64,000 bases of DNA from Pseudomonas syringae KCTC 12500 (GCF_000507185.2 NZ_AYTM02000002.1:4189501-4253500), one strand, 5' to 3'. Positions 1 through 8,353 are shown, counted from the stretch's first letter. Translations and numbers: made by a program. The notes: generated by a model not told the origin, from the sequence alone.

Positions 1-913
1 TCCTGAAATACGTCGATAGCAACGCCCCGGAAATATTGTGCCAGACACTGAACAGCGCACTTGGCACCGCCGCCAGCGGCGAGAAATGCGCACTGGCCAG
101 CGCAGCGCCCAGCCCCGAGTTCTGCATACCGACCTCCAGCGCCAGCGACTTGCGTTGCGCTAATGGCAGCTTGAAAACCTTGCCAGTGAAATAACCCAAC
201 AGAAAACCGAACGTGTTATGCAGAATCACCACCGCCATGATCAGCAGGCCGGATTCAGCGATTTTCGCCTGACTGGCCGCGACCACAGCGCAGACGATCA
301 TCACAATACTGACCACCGACACCAGCGGCAGCACGTCTACCGCATAGCTGACCCGCGCGCCCAACAGACGCTGGGCAACCACGCCCAACACAATCGGCAG
401 CATGACCAGTTGCAGGATCGACCAGAACATATCGAGGAAAGACACCGGCAGCCACGCCGAAGCGAGGAACCAGATCAAGGTCGGGGTCAGCAGCGGGGCG
501 AGCAGGGTAGTGACCGCAGCGATCGCCACCGCCAGCGCCAGATCACCCTTTGCCAGCCAGGCCATGACGTTGGATGAAGTGCCGCTCGGACAGCAGCCGA
601 CCAGAATCACGCCCACGGCAATCTCCGGCGGCAGTTGAAACACCTGGCACAGCAACCAGGCCACACCGGGCATGATCACGAAGTGCGCAATCACACCCAG
701 CGCCACTCGCCACGGGTTACGCGCCACTTCGGAAAAATCGTCGAGTTTCAGGGTCAGGCCCATGCCGAACATGACCAGCCCGAGTAGCGGCACGATCCAG
801 CTCTTAAGGCCAATGAATGCCTGCGGAAACAGAAATGCCAGAATGGCGAACAACAACACCCAGTAGGCAAACGTGTTGCCGACAAAACGACTCAAGGCTG
901 CCAACGCACGCAT
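1..913 (-). CDS. Bile acid:sodium symporter family transporter (partial, C-terminus cut off)
   Basis: The reading frame starts at an ATG at 913, with an AAGGAAC ribosome-binding site just upstream, and runs leftward off the window edge, so about 304 residues are visible and the end is missing. Translation shows many hydrophobic segments and two family hallmarks, GTSSNVM in the first half and EVGMQNSGLGA in the second, matching the two substrate and sodium crossing regions of the BASS/SBF fold. Members are inner-membrane sodium-coupled importers of organic anions; the substrate of this one cannot be told. It lies downstream of rdgC on the same strand, with a 9-bp hairpin between them. Confidence 0.85.
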   Translation of the reverse strand, partial: MRALAALSRFVGNTFAYWVLLFAILAFLFPQAFIGLKSWIVPLLGLVMFGMGLTLKLDDFSEVARNPWRVALGVIAHFVIMPGVAWLLCQVFQLPPEIAVGVILVGCCPSGTSSNVMAWLAKGDLALAVAIAAVTTLLAPLLTPTLIWFLASAWLPVSFLDMFWSILQLVMLPIVLGVVAQRLLGARVSYAVDVLPLVSVVSIVMIVCAVVAASQAKIAESGLLIMAVVILHNTFGFLLGYFTGKVFKLPLAQRKSLALEVGMQNSGLGAALASAHFSPLAAVPSALFSVWHNISGALLSTYFR

Positions 914-953
914 GGCCTGTTCCTTATTGTTGAATAACCGGGATGAAATGAAT

Positions 954-975
954 GCGCCGTCTGACGAGACGGCGC
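954..975 (-). terminator. Hairpin downstream of rdgC
   Basis: A perfect 9-bp inverted repeat (GCGCCGTCT, loop of 4, AGACGGCGC) lies 35 nt past the rdgC stop. On the rdgC strand it is followed by a loosely T-rich ATTCATTTC, so it is a plausible but not ideal intrinsic terminator. Confidence 0.55.
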
Positions 976-1009
976 GGTGTTTCGAGCGGCAGTGTTGCAA
1001 AAGCGCGTA

Positions 1010-1930
1010 TCAGATGCCTTGCGGAATCTCTTCGCCGCCCAATGCCTCGAACAGCTCCGGCAGGAACTCGCCGAAGGTCAGCATCATCAGCGTGAAGCTG
1101 GCGTCCAGTTGCCCCAACGCTTCGTCACCACCGTCCTGTTCGGCCTGATCCTGCAGCAGGTCCTCGAACTTCAGACGCTTGACCACCAGCTTATCGTCCA
1201 GCACGAACGACAGCTTGTCCTGCCAGGCCAGCGACAGCTGGGTCACGACCTTGCCTGTGCTCAGGTGCAGCTGGATTTCGTCGCCGGTCAGGTCCTGACG
1301 CTTGCAGCGCACGATGCCGCCATCTTCATGGGTGTCGCGCAGCTCGCACTCGTCCAGCACGAAGAAGTTGTCGGCTGCTTTCTGAGTCTTGACCCAGTCA
1401 GTCATGGTCGCACTCGGTGAAACCTTGACCGTCAGCGGACGTACCGGCAGCGAGCCGATGACCTCGCGCAGGGTGGACAACAGGTCTTCGGCGCGTTTCG
1501 GGCTGGAGGCATTGACCAGGATCAGGCCCTGTTTCGGCGCGATGGCGGCGAAGGTGGCGGAGCGGCGGATAAAGGCGCGCGGCAGGAAGGCCTGGATGAT
1601 TTCATCCTTGAGCTGATCGCGTTCCTTCTTGTAGACCTTGCGCATCTGCTCGGCTTCGATCTCGTCGACCTTTTCCTTGAGCGCGTCACGCACGACGCTG
1701 CCCGGCAGAATGCGCTCTTCCTTGCGTGCAGCGATCAGCATGAAGTCCTGACTGATGTGTACCAATGGAGCGTCTTCGCCCTTGCCGAAAGGAGCGACGA
1801 AACCATAGGTGGCTACCTCCTGGCTGGCGCAGGCGCGCGCCGGCTTGGTCGCCAGTGCTGTCTCCAGCGCTTCGGCATCAAAAGGCACGTCCTGGGTCAG
1901 GCGATAGACAAGCAGGTTTTTGAACCACAT
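1010..1930 (-). CDS. rdgC: Recombination-associated protein RdgC
   Basis: The product is 306 residues, the usual RdgC length, and opens with the family signature [13 protein letters not shown]. RdgC is a nucleoid-associated protein that forms a ring around DNA and limits RecA filament use at replication forks; it acts in the cytoplasm. The central charged stretch ([23 protein letters not shown]) and C-terminal [13 protein letters not shown] fit the family. The ATG at 1930 is chosen because the signature begins there; the preceding GAGAGATTCACCTC-type sequence gives only a moderate ribosome-binding site. It is transcribed away from the tRNA pair at 2102-2275. Confidence 0.93.
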   Translation of the reverse strand: MWFKNLLVYRLTQDVPFDAEALETALATKPARACASQEVATYGFVAPFGKGEDAPLVHISQDFMLIAARKEERILPGSVVRDALKEKVDEIEAEQMRKVYKKERDQLKDEIIQAFLPRAFIRRSATFAAIAPKQGLILVNASSPKRAEDLLSTLREVIGSLPVRPLTVKVSPSATMTDWVKTQKAADNFFVLDECELRDTHEDGGIVRCKRQDLTGDEIQLHLSTGKVVTQLSLAWQDKLSFVLDDKLVVKRLKFEDLLQDQAEQDGGDEALGQLDASFTLMMLTFGEFLPELFEALGGEEIPQGI

Positions 1931-2051
1931 GAGGTGAATCTCTCTTTCTATACAAAGGCGGGCATTATTCGCTCCTCAGCCGCTGGGGCCAACCCTGTAC
2001 AGAGCGTTTGTAAGCCTTTGGAAGGATTATAAAAATTATTTAAAAAAGTGC

Positions 2052-2080
2052 TTGCCAGAGTACAGGTCGCTCCGTAGAAT
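2052..2080 (+). promoter_or_regulatory. Sigma-70 promoter of the tRNA pair
   Basis: TTGCCA at 2052-2057 and TAGAAT at 2075-2080 are 17 nt apart, followed by a GC-rich discriminator (GCGCGCC) typical of stringently controlled stable-RNA promoters, about 20 nt before the first tRNA. Confidence 0.75.
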
Positions 2081-2101
2081 GCGCGCCACACCGAGAGTGA
2101 A

Positions 2102-2177
2102 GGGTGATTAGCTCAGCTGGGAGAGCAGCTGCCTTACAAGCAGCGGGTCGGCGGTTCGATCCCGTCATCACCCACCA
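2102..2177 (+). tRNA. tRNA-Val (anticodon TAC)
   Basis: A 76-nt cloverleaf: acceptor GGGTGAT pairs with ATCACCC, the D-arm contains TAGCTCAGCTGGGAGAGC, the anticodon loop is CTTACAA within a GCTGC/GCAGC stem, the T-loop is GGTTCGATCCC, and ACCA is encoded at the 3' end. The TAC anticodon reads GUA/GUG valine codons. It is co-transcribed with the tRNA-Asp that follows 21 nt later. Confidence 0.97.
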
Positions 2178-2198
2178 AACTCGCTTTTAGTGTTACGC

Positions 2199-2275
2199 GC
2201 AGCGGTAGTTCAGTCGGTTAGAATACCGGCCTGTCACGCCGGGGGTCGCGGGTTCGAGTCCCGTCCGCTGCGCCA
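2199..2275 (+). tRNA. tRNA-Asp (anticodon GTC)
   Basis: A 77-nt cloverleaf: acceptor GCAGCGG pairs with CCGCTGC, the anticodon loop is CTGTCAC giving GTC, the T-arm is GGGTTCGAGTCCC, and the discriminator G is followed by encoded CCA. It is the second gene of the tRNA pair and ends just before an intrinsic terminator. Confidence 0.97.
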
Positions 2276-2315
2276 TATTCCGCTTCAAGGCCCTTGAACT
2301 CCTTGAAGCAAACAG

Positions 2316-2341
2316 AAAGCCCGCCTAGTGCGGGCTTTTTG
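2316..2341 (+). terminator. Intrinsic terminator of the tRNA operon
   Basis: AAAGCCCGC (2316-2324) pairs with GCGGGCTTT (2330-2338) across a 5-nt loop and runs into a T-tract, 41 nt after the tRNA-Asp CCA end. Confidence 0.9.
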
Positions 2342-2644
2342 CTTTCTGTCGTCTGGAAATCCCGCCCCTCCTCGTGCAACGTGCAATGCCCCCGCTGCAG
2401 TTCTATTGAAGTTTTGTAAGAATTATTCGGCGCGGACGTAAGTAACATCCTTAATTATTGAAGTTTAAACCAGGCCTGTTAGTTAGCCTTGGTGAACGCT
2501 TGATTTATTCTCTTTGCTGGTATTAGCTGAATGGGTTGATGGGGTATTCAGTCATCAGAAGTTCTCTTGATGACCCCAAATAATTAATCCGGACCGACCG
2601 CAGAATCGAGGCGGTCTGATACTTCAGTGAGTAAAGGGATGACT

Positions 2645-3040
2645 ATGAAAAATCGTTTTAAACTGTTTATAGGCACTACGGCTTTGATCCTGTCTGCGAG
2701 CGCGCTGGCCAAGCCAGTGCTGCACACCGCGACCATCGACCAGCACGGTAATGTTGTTGCTCAGTCGTCCCCCTGGATCAAGTCTGTAAGTTACAGCAGC
2801 CAGAAAGACTACTTCGCGACCTATAAAGTGTTCTTCAAGGAAGGACAGTTTAAGAACTCTCCAGGTTTCTGCTCGGTGTCTTCCATTGATACCAGTGATC
2901 ATGAGCGGCTGTTCTATGGGCACGCCAAGTTGGGCGGCGCTGCAACTACGGAGCAGGTCAATGTATTGGGGCTTATGGTCGGTAAACGGGGGGGCTCGGG
3001 TGATTCCTCGATGAGTTTCCAGTTGGCGTGCAGCAATTGA
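2645..3040 (+). CDS. Small secreted protein of unknown function
   Basis: The 131-residue product starts MKNRFKLFIGTTALILSASALAKP, a clear Sec signal peptide with likely cleavage after ALA at about residue 22. The mature part has two cysteines (in GFCSV and near the C-terminal LACSN) that could form a disulfide, plus aromatic/beta-type sequence. I recognise no family. The ATG at 2645 is chosen over GTG 2627 and ATG 2639 because AAAGGG at 2633-2638 then sits at proper spacing. It is a single-gene unit between the tRNA terminator and its own terminator, preceded by a 300-nt AT-rich leader without other genes, which suggests an accessory insertion. Confidence 0.7.
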   Translation: MKNRFKLFIGTTALILSASALAKPVLHTATIDQHGNVVAQSSPWIKSVSYSSQKDYFATYKVFFKEGQFKNSPGFCSVSSIDTSDHERLFYGHAKLGGAATTEQVNVLGLMVGKRGGSGDSSMSFQLACSN

Positions 3041-3047
3041 TTCAATG

Positions 3048-3071
3048 AACCCCGCCTGGTGCGGGGTTTTT
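3048..3071 (+). terminator. Intrinsic terminator after the secreted protein gene
   Basis: AACCCCGC pairs with GCGGGGTT across CTGGT and ends in TTTTT, 8 nt after the stop codon. Confidence 0.9.
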
Positions 3072-3165
3072 ACGGCGGTCTGGTCTGGCAGCGCACCGTC
3101 CGGCTTTCCATCCAGCGCATTTGCGCAGATCATTCCTCCACCTCCCAAACAAGAAAGGACGTGTC

Positions 3166-4356
3166 ATGAGCCTACCTCTTCAGGGCATCAAGGTGGTGGA
3201 GCTGGGCCAGCTCATTGCCGGTCCGTTCGCGGCGAAGATCCTCGCCGAGTTCGGTGCCGAGGTCATCAAGGTCGAGCCGCCGCTGACCGGGGATCCCCTG
3301 CGCAAATGGCGTTTGCTGCATAACGGCACGTCCGTCTGGTGGGCGGTGCAGTCCCGCAACAAACAGTCGGTGACCCTTGATCTGCGCCAGCCTCAAGCGC
3401 AGGAAATGGCACGACGGTTGATCCGGGATGCCGATGTACTGGTCGAGAACTTTCGCCCCGGCACGCTTGAAGGCTGGGGGTTGAGCTGGGAAGCGCTGCA
3501 CGCCCTCAATCCTAAACTGATCATGCTGCGTGTCTCTGGCTACGGGCAGACCGGGCCGTATCGCGACCGGCCGGGGTTTGGCGTGATCGGCGAGGCCATG
3601 GGCGGTTTGCGTCATCTGTCGGGCGAGGCAGGGCGCACGCCAGTGCGTGTCGGCGTATCGATTGGCGATTCGCTGTCTGCGTTGCACGGTGTGATCGGCG
3701 TTCTGCTGGCGCTTCGTCACCGTGAGCAGAATGGCGGCGAGGGGCAGCAAATAGATGTCGCGTTGTACGAGTCAGTGTTCAACATGATGGAAAGCCTGAT
3801 TCCCGAGTATTCGGTGTTCGACACTGTCCGCGAGCCGGCTGGCAGCAGTCTGCCTGGCATCGCTCCGAGCAATGCCTACCGCTGCAATGACGGCAAGTAC
3901 GCGCTGATCGCGGGCAATGGCGACAGTATCTTCCGGCGCCTGATGGAAAAGATCGGTCGCATGGATCTGGCCAGCGACCCCGAGCTTCAGCACAACGACG
4001 GGCGGGTCAGACACGTGGCCCGCATCGATGCGGCCATTTCGACCTGGACCGCCGAGCGCTCGATGGACGAAGTCCTTGCGGCGCTCAACGAAGCACGTAT
4101 CCCGGCAGGCAAGATCTACGACGCTGCCGACATCGCCAGTGACCCGCATTATCAGGCGCGAGACATGCTGTTGCAGGGCACGCTGGACGACGGAAAACCC
4201 GTCACCCTTCCGGGGATTGTGCCTAAACTTCAAGACACGCCGGGTCAGGTACGATCGTCTGCGCCGACACTCGGCCAACACACCGATGCCGTGCTTGAAG
4301 CCCATGGTATCGATGCTGGCACACGTGCCGAGTGGCGTCGGCTTGGCATTATCTGA
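3166..4356 (+). CDS. CaiB/BaiF family (class III) CoA-transferase
   Basis: The 396-residue product opens LPLQGIKVVELGQLIAGPFAAKILAEFGAEVIKVEPP, the standard N-terminus of family III CoA-transferases, and contains the conserved DVLVENFRPG, SGYGQTGPY and GVIGVLLALRHREQNGGEGQ blocks. Such enzymes move CoA between organic acids via an acyl-aspartyl intermediate; the substrate here is unknown. In the segment where the nucleophilic Asp is usually found the sequence reads DVALYESVF, so an alignment should check whether it is Asp or Glu. ATG 3166 has AGAAAGGA in front. The VOC protein gene starts 55 nt downstream, suggesting a two-gene operon. Confidence 0.88.
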   Translation: MSLPLQGIKVVELGQLIAGPFAAKILAEFGAEVIKVEPPLTGDPLRKWRLLHNGTSVWWAVQSRNKQSVTLDLRQPQAQEMARRLIRDADVLVENFRPGTLEGWGLSWEALHALNPKLIMLRVSGYGQTGPYRDRPGFGVIGEAMGGLRHLSGEAGRTPVRVGVSIGDSLSALHGVIGVLLALRHREQNGGEGQQIDVALYESVFNMMESLIPEYSVFDTVREPAGSSLPGIAPSNAYRCNDGKYALIAGNGDSIFRRLMEKIGRMDLASDPELQHNDGRVRHVARIDAAISTWTAERSMDEVLAALNEARIPAGKIYDAADIASDPHYQARDMLLQGTLDDGKPVTLPGIVPKLQDTPGQVRSSAPTLGQHTDAVLEAHGIDAGTRAEWRRLGII

Positions 4357-4411
4357 TCCGAAACGTGGCCGTTGTCGTAAACAGAACTCTATTCCAAACG
4401 GAGCTGATCCC

Positions 4412-4804
4412 GTGATTGATCATCTGGACCACCTGGTACTGACCACTGTCGATATCGACGCCTGCAAGGACTTTTACGTACGCGTTCTGGGTATGACCCC
4501 TGAACGCTTTCGTCAGGGACGTCTGGCATTCCGCTTCGGCAATCAGAAAATCAACGTCCATGAACGCGGCAAGGAATTCGAGCCCAAGGCTCATTTGCCG
4601 GTGCCAGGTGCGCTGGATCTGTGTTTCATCGCCACCATCCCGCTCGAGCAGGTGATTGTGCACCTGCAGGAGCAGGACTGGCCGATCGTCGAAGGTCCAG
4701 TCGAGCGCACCGGTGCTACCGGGCCGATCTGGTCGGTATATGTGCGTGATCCGGATCTGAACCTGATCGAAATTTCCGAGCCAGCGGCTGATGCGTCGAT
4801 GTAA
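4412..4804 (+). CDS. VOC (glyoxalase/bleomycin-resistance fold) protein
   Basis: From the GTG at 4412 (GGAGC 8 nt upstream) the product is 130 residues, one VOC unit pair. The start IDHLDHLVLTTVDIDACKDFYVRVLGM, the middle KINVHERG and the end SVYVRDPDLNLIEISEP are typical: His in LDHLVL and Glu in LIEIS are the usual metal-ligand positions. These are metal-dependent lyases, isomerases or dioxygenases; many such single-domain forms are uncharacterised. It follows the CoA-transferase with short spacing, so the two may act on one substrate, which is inference. The frame can be extended upstream to 4028 inside the transferase, but that part is a shadow. Confidence 0.82.
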   Translation: MIDHLDHLVLTTVDIDACKDFYVRVLGMTPERFRQGRLAFRFGNQKINVHERGKEFEPKAHLPVPGALDLCFIATIPLEQVIVHLQEQDWPIVEGPVERTGATGPIWSVYVRDPDLNLIEISEPAADASM

Positions 4805-4836
4805 TCACGGTCGATGGAGGCGGCTGCATCACTGCA

Positions 4837-5355
4837 TCAGCAGCCCTTCGCAGACGCTCCGTCCTTCGGCACGAACGCGCCCTTGTCGCCTGGCTTGGTG
4901 ATGACGTACGCACGTCGCCAAGGCTGATCGTCGATCAGCTTCCAGCGATGGCCGGGGCCTGTGGTGTCCTGCGCCAGCAACACTTCCCCGGGGTGCAAGA
5001 CAAAGTTTTCGCCTCCAGTGGTGGAAAATTCCAGCGTGCCGGACAGGGTGATCACGTACTGCTCTTCGGGTGCCGGATGCCAGTCAAAGGTCGAGTGCGC
5101 CGGGGTCTCCTTGAAGTGCAGGGCGCTGACATCGGTCATGGCCTGTTGATCGATCGAGCCTTCGATGACGTGTGAAAGCTTGTCGGAGCCTGTGCACAGG
5201 CGGTAGGCCTTGATGCCCTCAGTGACAACCAGAGGCGGTTTCTTGGCGGCATAGGCTGCGCTGACCGGCAACATGGCTGCTGCGGCGATCACGGCCAGGC
5301 TTGCCAACTGGCGGGCTGTCGTGCGCTTTGAACGAAAACGAGTGGTCGATTGCAT
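4837..5355 (-). CDS. Exported cupin-domain protein
   Basis: The 172-residue product starts MQSTTRFRSKRTTARQLASLAVIAAAAMLPVSAAYA, a signal peptide with a long basic n-region, so the protein should be periplasmic. The cupin motif follows: FDWHPAPEEQYVITLSGTLEFST supplies the metal-binding His and Glu, and FVLHPGEVLLAQDTTGPGHRW the second motif. ATG 5355 is chosen over the upstream in-frame ATG at 5439 because AGGAACG precedes it and the signal peptide begins there. The function is unknown. It is divergent from the DUF4329-type gene at 5602; a 10-bp palindrome CTTACGTAAG lies between them. Confidence 0.78.
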   Translation of the reverse strand: MQSTTRFRSKRTTARQLASLAVIAAAAMLPVSAAYAAKKPPLVVTEGIKAYRLCTGSDKLSHVIEGSIDQQAMTDVSALHFKETPAHSTFDWHPAPEEQYVITLSGTLEFSTTGGENFVLHPGEVLLAQDTTGPGHRWKLIDDQPWRRAYVITKPGDKGAFVPKDGASAKGC

Positions 5356-5510
5356 AAAACGTTCCTGAACACGACAAACTGCATGAGCCCTGATCGCCAG
5401 TCGCGATGGTCGACGCAGGGGCTGGGCAGACTCGCCCACGCCGCGGATCGAAGCACATCCCGAAATGCTTAAAAATTATCTTTAATTTCATGTTGTCCGG
5501 CGCCGGCAGA

Positions 5511-5520
5511 CTTACGTAAG
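5511..5520. promoter_or_regulatory. Palindrome between divergent genes
   Basis: CTTACGTAAG is a perfect 10-bp palindrome in the 246-bp gap between the divergent cupin and DUF4329-type genes. It could be an operator; a 10-bp palindrome can also occur by chance. Confidence 0.3.
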
Positions 5521-5601
5521 GTCATATTCATCTATGTCACTTGCCGTGTCGGGTTTCCTTACGCTCATGACTCAATCAGTCAGGCTTTCAAGGAGCCCCG
5601 G

Positions 5602-7011
5602 ATGTACCCGAGAAAAAGACTCTACAAACGATCCATCGATCAGCACCCCGACATGCCTGAGCTCAGCGCGCCATTCGATCATCCTGACGATGCTGCGCGT
5701 TATGCCCATGAGCGGATCGGCGACCGGCGTGATCGCGAATACGGCGGTTTCATCCTGGTTCGCAAGGATGGCAAGTACATTGCGACCGAGCCCATGAACG
5801 GCAGCCAGTTCAGCTTCGATCCCAACGAGGTTTTCCCGCGCAACGAGCAGGAAGGTTATGTGCTCTACCCGCAAGGGCATGAGGACTATGCGGTCTACCA
5901 TTCTCACCCGTCACTGCAGGCCGGGCTCGACGAGTGGCCGGACAGTGAAAAGGTCACTTACCCGAACAGTTTTTCTGTCGGCGACATTTATGCGGTGATC
6001 GACGATCAGGAGGTGTGTGCGGCGACCTATCTTTCCGGGCCTGACGGCTCCCTGATCAAATACACGCTGTCCCGCTCTGCTGCCGAAGACGCTTTGTTTG
6101 CGCGCGTTTCTGGTCCGCGGAGCATGCCGCACTTGTGTGAACTCAGCCAGATCCACAAGGCGTTGCAGAACCTCAGCATGATGCCCAGTGATGTGGTCCG
6201 CCTGCTGGCCGGAGCCGGGGATCTGCACGTGATAGTGCCCAGCCGACTGTGGGGGCGGTCAGGCAAAGTGCCGGCCGACTGGCAGCCTTACCCGGACGAC
6301 GCTGCCGCTCGTACACCTCCCGCCAAATCGCCTGCAAGCTGCGACGCGCAATGGCCACCCCGACCCCTGAGTCTCAGCGCGCCGTTCGACAGCGCCGATG
6401 AGGCTGCACGTTATGCTCATGGCCGTATCGGCAGTCGTATTCATTCGCAGATCATCGGTTTTCTTCTGTTCAATCCGGTCGAGCGAGCCTATCGGATTGC
6501 CGAGCCGATTCTCGATGACGGCATGCCGGTGTACGCGCCGTGTTCGGCATTCCATCCCGATGCGTATTACCGGCCTGCATTGCCTGACGGCTATCGTGTG
6601 GACGGTATGTATTTCTGTTCAGCCAATCTGGCCGTCGAGGGTGGGCGTGAAGTGATGAACGATTTCTTCGAGCCGGATGACCTGCACCGGATGTTCAGCT
6701 ATCGGCACAAACCGGCACAGCGCCGCAAAGGCTTGCCGATTCGCTATGGTTTCGAGATGTCCGCCGTCTATTTCTCGGCAGCCGACGGCGCGCTGCTCTG
6801 TTACACCCCCAGCCAGTCCGCCGAGGAGTTTCAACTATTGCAAAGCGTATCGCGCGTGTACTCCGGGGCCGAGTCCATTCAGGCGCAACTCGAAGCCGGT
6901 ACCCTCAGCGTGCAGGATTTCGTCCGTCGGGTGGCGCGGGCCGGGCTTCTGCGCGTGCTACAGACCAGTGCGCGCTGGCCTGATGCCGGTGTGATCAGTC
7001 CCGTAGCCTGA
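5602..7011 (+). CDS. Two-domain DUF4329/JAMM-like protein
   Basis: The 469-residue product contains two related halves: residues 21-40 (LSAPFDHPDDAARYAHERIG) align with 258-277 (LSAPFDSADEAARYAHGRIG), so it arose by internal duplication. Half one carries a JAMM-like arrangement, Glu63, H100-S-H102-P and S125-x-x-D128, which in MPN+ proteases binds zinc. Half two keeps Glu301 but has FCSANLA where HSHP would be, so it looks catalytically dead. No signal peptide is seen. ATG 5602 has AAGGAG at 5590-5595. The DUF4329 assignment is from memory of the family; the activity is inference. A structural domain in polymorphic-toxin-like proteins is an alternative. Confidence 0.65.
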   Translation: MYPRKRLYKRSIDQHPDMPELSAPFDHPDDAARYAHERIGDRRDREYGGFILVRKDGKYIATEPMNGSQFSFDPNEVFPRNEQEGYVLYPQGHEDYAVYHSHPSLQAGLDEWPDSEKVTYPNSFSVGDIYAVIDDQEVCAATYLSGPDGSLIKYTLSRSAAEDALFARVSGPRSMPHLCELSQIHKALQNLSMMPSDVVRLLAGAGDLHVIVPSRLWGRSGKVPADWQPYPDDAAARTPPAKSPASCDAQWPPRPLSLSAPFDSADEAARYAHGRIGSRIHSQIIGFLLFNPVERAYRIAEPILDDGMPVYAPCSAFHPDAYYRPALPDGYRVDGMYFCSANLAVEGGREVMNDFFEPDDLHRMFSYRHKPAQRRKGLPIRYGFEMSAVYFSAADGALLCYTPSQSAEEFQLLQSVSRVYSGAESIQAQLEAGTLSVQDFVRRVARAGLLRVLQTSARWPDAGVISPVA

Positions 7012-7217
7012 GCCCTGTGCAGCGAGCCAGCGCCTTGCCTGTGCGAATCACAAACTGAACTGCAACTGAACAATGCGGTACAGATCCGGGAAAACCTTTG
7101 GATACCTGAACTTATCGGCGTTTTCTGCCTCTCATGCCGGTAGCCATTGATCGCGGCGGCCTGATAAGCTCGCGGCTTTACTCGTTTGCCCTTTTGGCGC
7201 ATGAACAAGGAATTAGC

Positions 7218-7988
7218 ATGAAACAGCATCGGTTGGCAGCGGCGATTGCCCTGGTCGGTCTGGTACTCGCAGGTTGTGACAAGCAAGCCAGCACCGTAGA
7301 GCTGAAAACCCCAGCACAAAAAGCGTCTTATGGCATCGGTCTGAACATGGGCAAAAGCCTGGCTCAGGAAGGTATGGATGATCTGGATTCCAAGGCTGTA
7401 GCCCTGGGTATCGAAGACGCTGTTGGCAAGAAAGATCAGAAACTCAAGGACGAAGAGCTGGTTGAAGCCTTCTCCGCGCTGCAAAAGCGTTCCGAAGAGC
7501 GTCTGGCGAAGATGAGCGAAGAAGCTTCTGCCGCTGGCAAGAAATTCCTCGAAGAGAACGGTAAAAAGGACGGCGTGGTCACCACCGCTTCCGGCCTGCA
7601 GTATCAGATCATCAAGAAAGCCGATGGCGCTCAGCCCAAGCCTACCGATGTTGTGACTGTTCACTACGAAGGCAAGCTGATCGACGGCAAGGTCTTCGAC
7701 AGTTCCGTTGAGCGCGGCAGCCCGATCGACCTGCCTGTTGGCGGTGTGATTCCGGGTTGGGTCGAAGGTCTGCAACTGATGCACGTCGGCGAGAAGATCA
7801 AACTCTTCATCCCGAGTGATCTGGCTTACGGCGCACAGAGCCCGAGCCCGGCGATCCCGGCCAACTCGGTACTGGTGTTCGATCTTGAACTGCTGGGTAT
7901 CAAGGACCCTGCAGCGGCACCAACGCCTGGTGCTGATGCCGACGAAGAAGAGGCAGCTCCTGCCGCTTCGGCTCCGGCCAAGAAGTAA
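7218..7988 (+). CDS. FKBP-type peptidyl-prolyl isomerase, lipoprotein
   Basis: The product is 256 residues. MKQHRLAAAIALVGLVLAGCDKQ is a lipoprotein signal with lipobox LAGC (Cys19), so it is anchored to the outer or inner membrane on the periplasmic side. Residues ~30-125 are the helical FKBP_N dimerisation region (YGIGLNMGKSLAQEG), and ~135-235 the FKBP catalytic domain (VTVHYEGKLIDGKVFDSS, PVGGVIPGWVEGLQLM, LFIPSDLAYG). The tail is acidic then Ala/Lys rich. It resembles FkpA/Mip periplasmic chaperone-isomerases. ATG 7218 has AAGGAATTAGC in front; the upstream in-frame ATG 7134 would spoil the signal peptide. Confidence 0.92.
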   Translation: MKQHRLAAAIALVGLVLAGCDKQASTVELKTPAQKASYGIGLNMGKSLAQEGMDDLDSKAVALGIEDAVGKKDQKLKDEELVEAFSALQKRSEERLAKMSEEASAAGKKFLEENGKKDGVVTTASGLQYQIIKKADGAQPKPTDVVTVHYEGKLIDGKVFDSSVERGSPIDLPVGGVIPGWVEGLQLMHVGEKIKLFIPSDLAYGAQSPSPAIPANSVLVFDLELLGIKDPAAAPTPGADADEEEAAPAASAPAKK

Positions 7989-8006
7989 CGCACCACCTGG
8001 CTACAG

Positions 8007-8035
8007 AAAACGCCCTGTCTCGACGGGGCGTTTTT
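8007..8035 (+). terminator. Intrinsic terminator after the FKBP gene
   Basis: AAAACGCCC and GGGGCGTTTTT form a stem ending in a T-run, 18 nt after the stop codon. Confidence 0.85.
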
Positions 8036-8251
8036 GTGTCCGGCTTATTTCCCGAACGCTTGGCCATTCGGGCAGTCCCACTATCATGGATGCATGCAAA
8101 AGAATTGTCCGACAGTCCGGCAAGATCAAGGCACTCGTTTCATCGAGGGTGGCGGGTTCACACGTTTGTAGTTTTTTTGTGAGTAAAAAACGCCCGATCT
8201 GACTATGGTCCCCCGAAAACGGGGTGTTGAGGCTGGAAAAAAGCCACTGTT

Positions 8252-8288
8252 CACAAGGTTATCCACAATTATTGTGGATAACCTTGTG
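8252..8288. promoter_or_regulatory. Palindrome of two perfect DnaA boxes
   Basis: Arms of 17 bp (8252-8268 and 8272-8288) are exact inverse complements around the 3-nt centre TTA. Each arm contains the consensus DnaA box TTATCCACA: plus strand 8259-8267 and minus strand 8273-8281. It lies 66 bp before the DUF1232 gene start. The rest of the 318-bp gap from 8036 holds no gene that I can see. Confidence 0.7.
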
Positions 8289-8353
8289 GCGCTGGCCAGG
8301 CAGGTTCAGCGAATCTGCTTTATCGAACGACATTTTGCTGAACGGGAGTGGGT

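Noticed and set aside
2199-2275. tRNA-Asp as an integration (att) site
   Set aside because: I found no repeat of its 3' end downstream and no integrase gene in the window.
8169-8182. T-run as an intrinsic terminator
   Set aside because: Only an imperfect hairpin precedes it, and the FKBP gene already has a clear terminator at 8007-8035.
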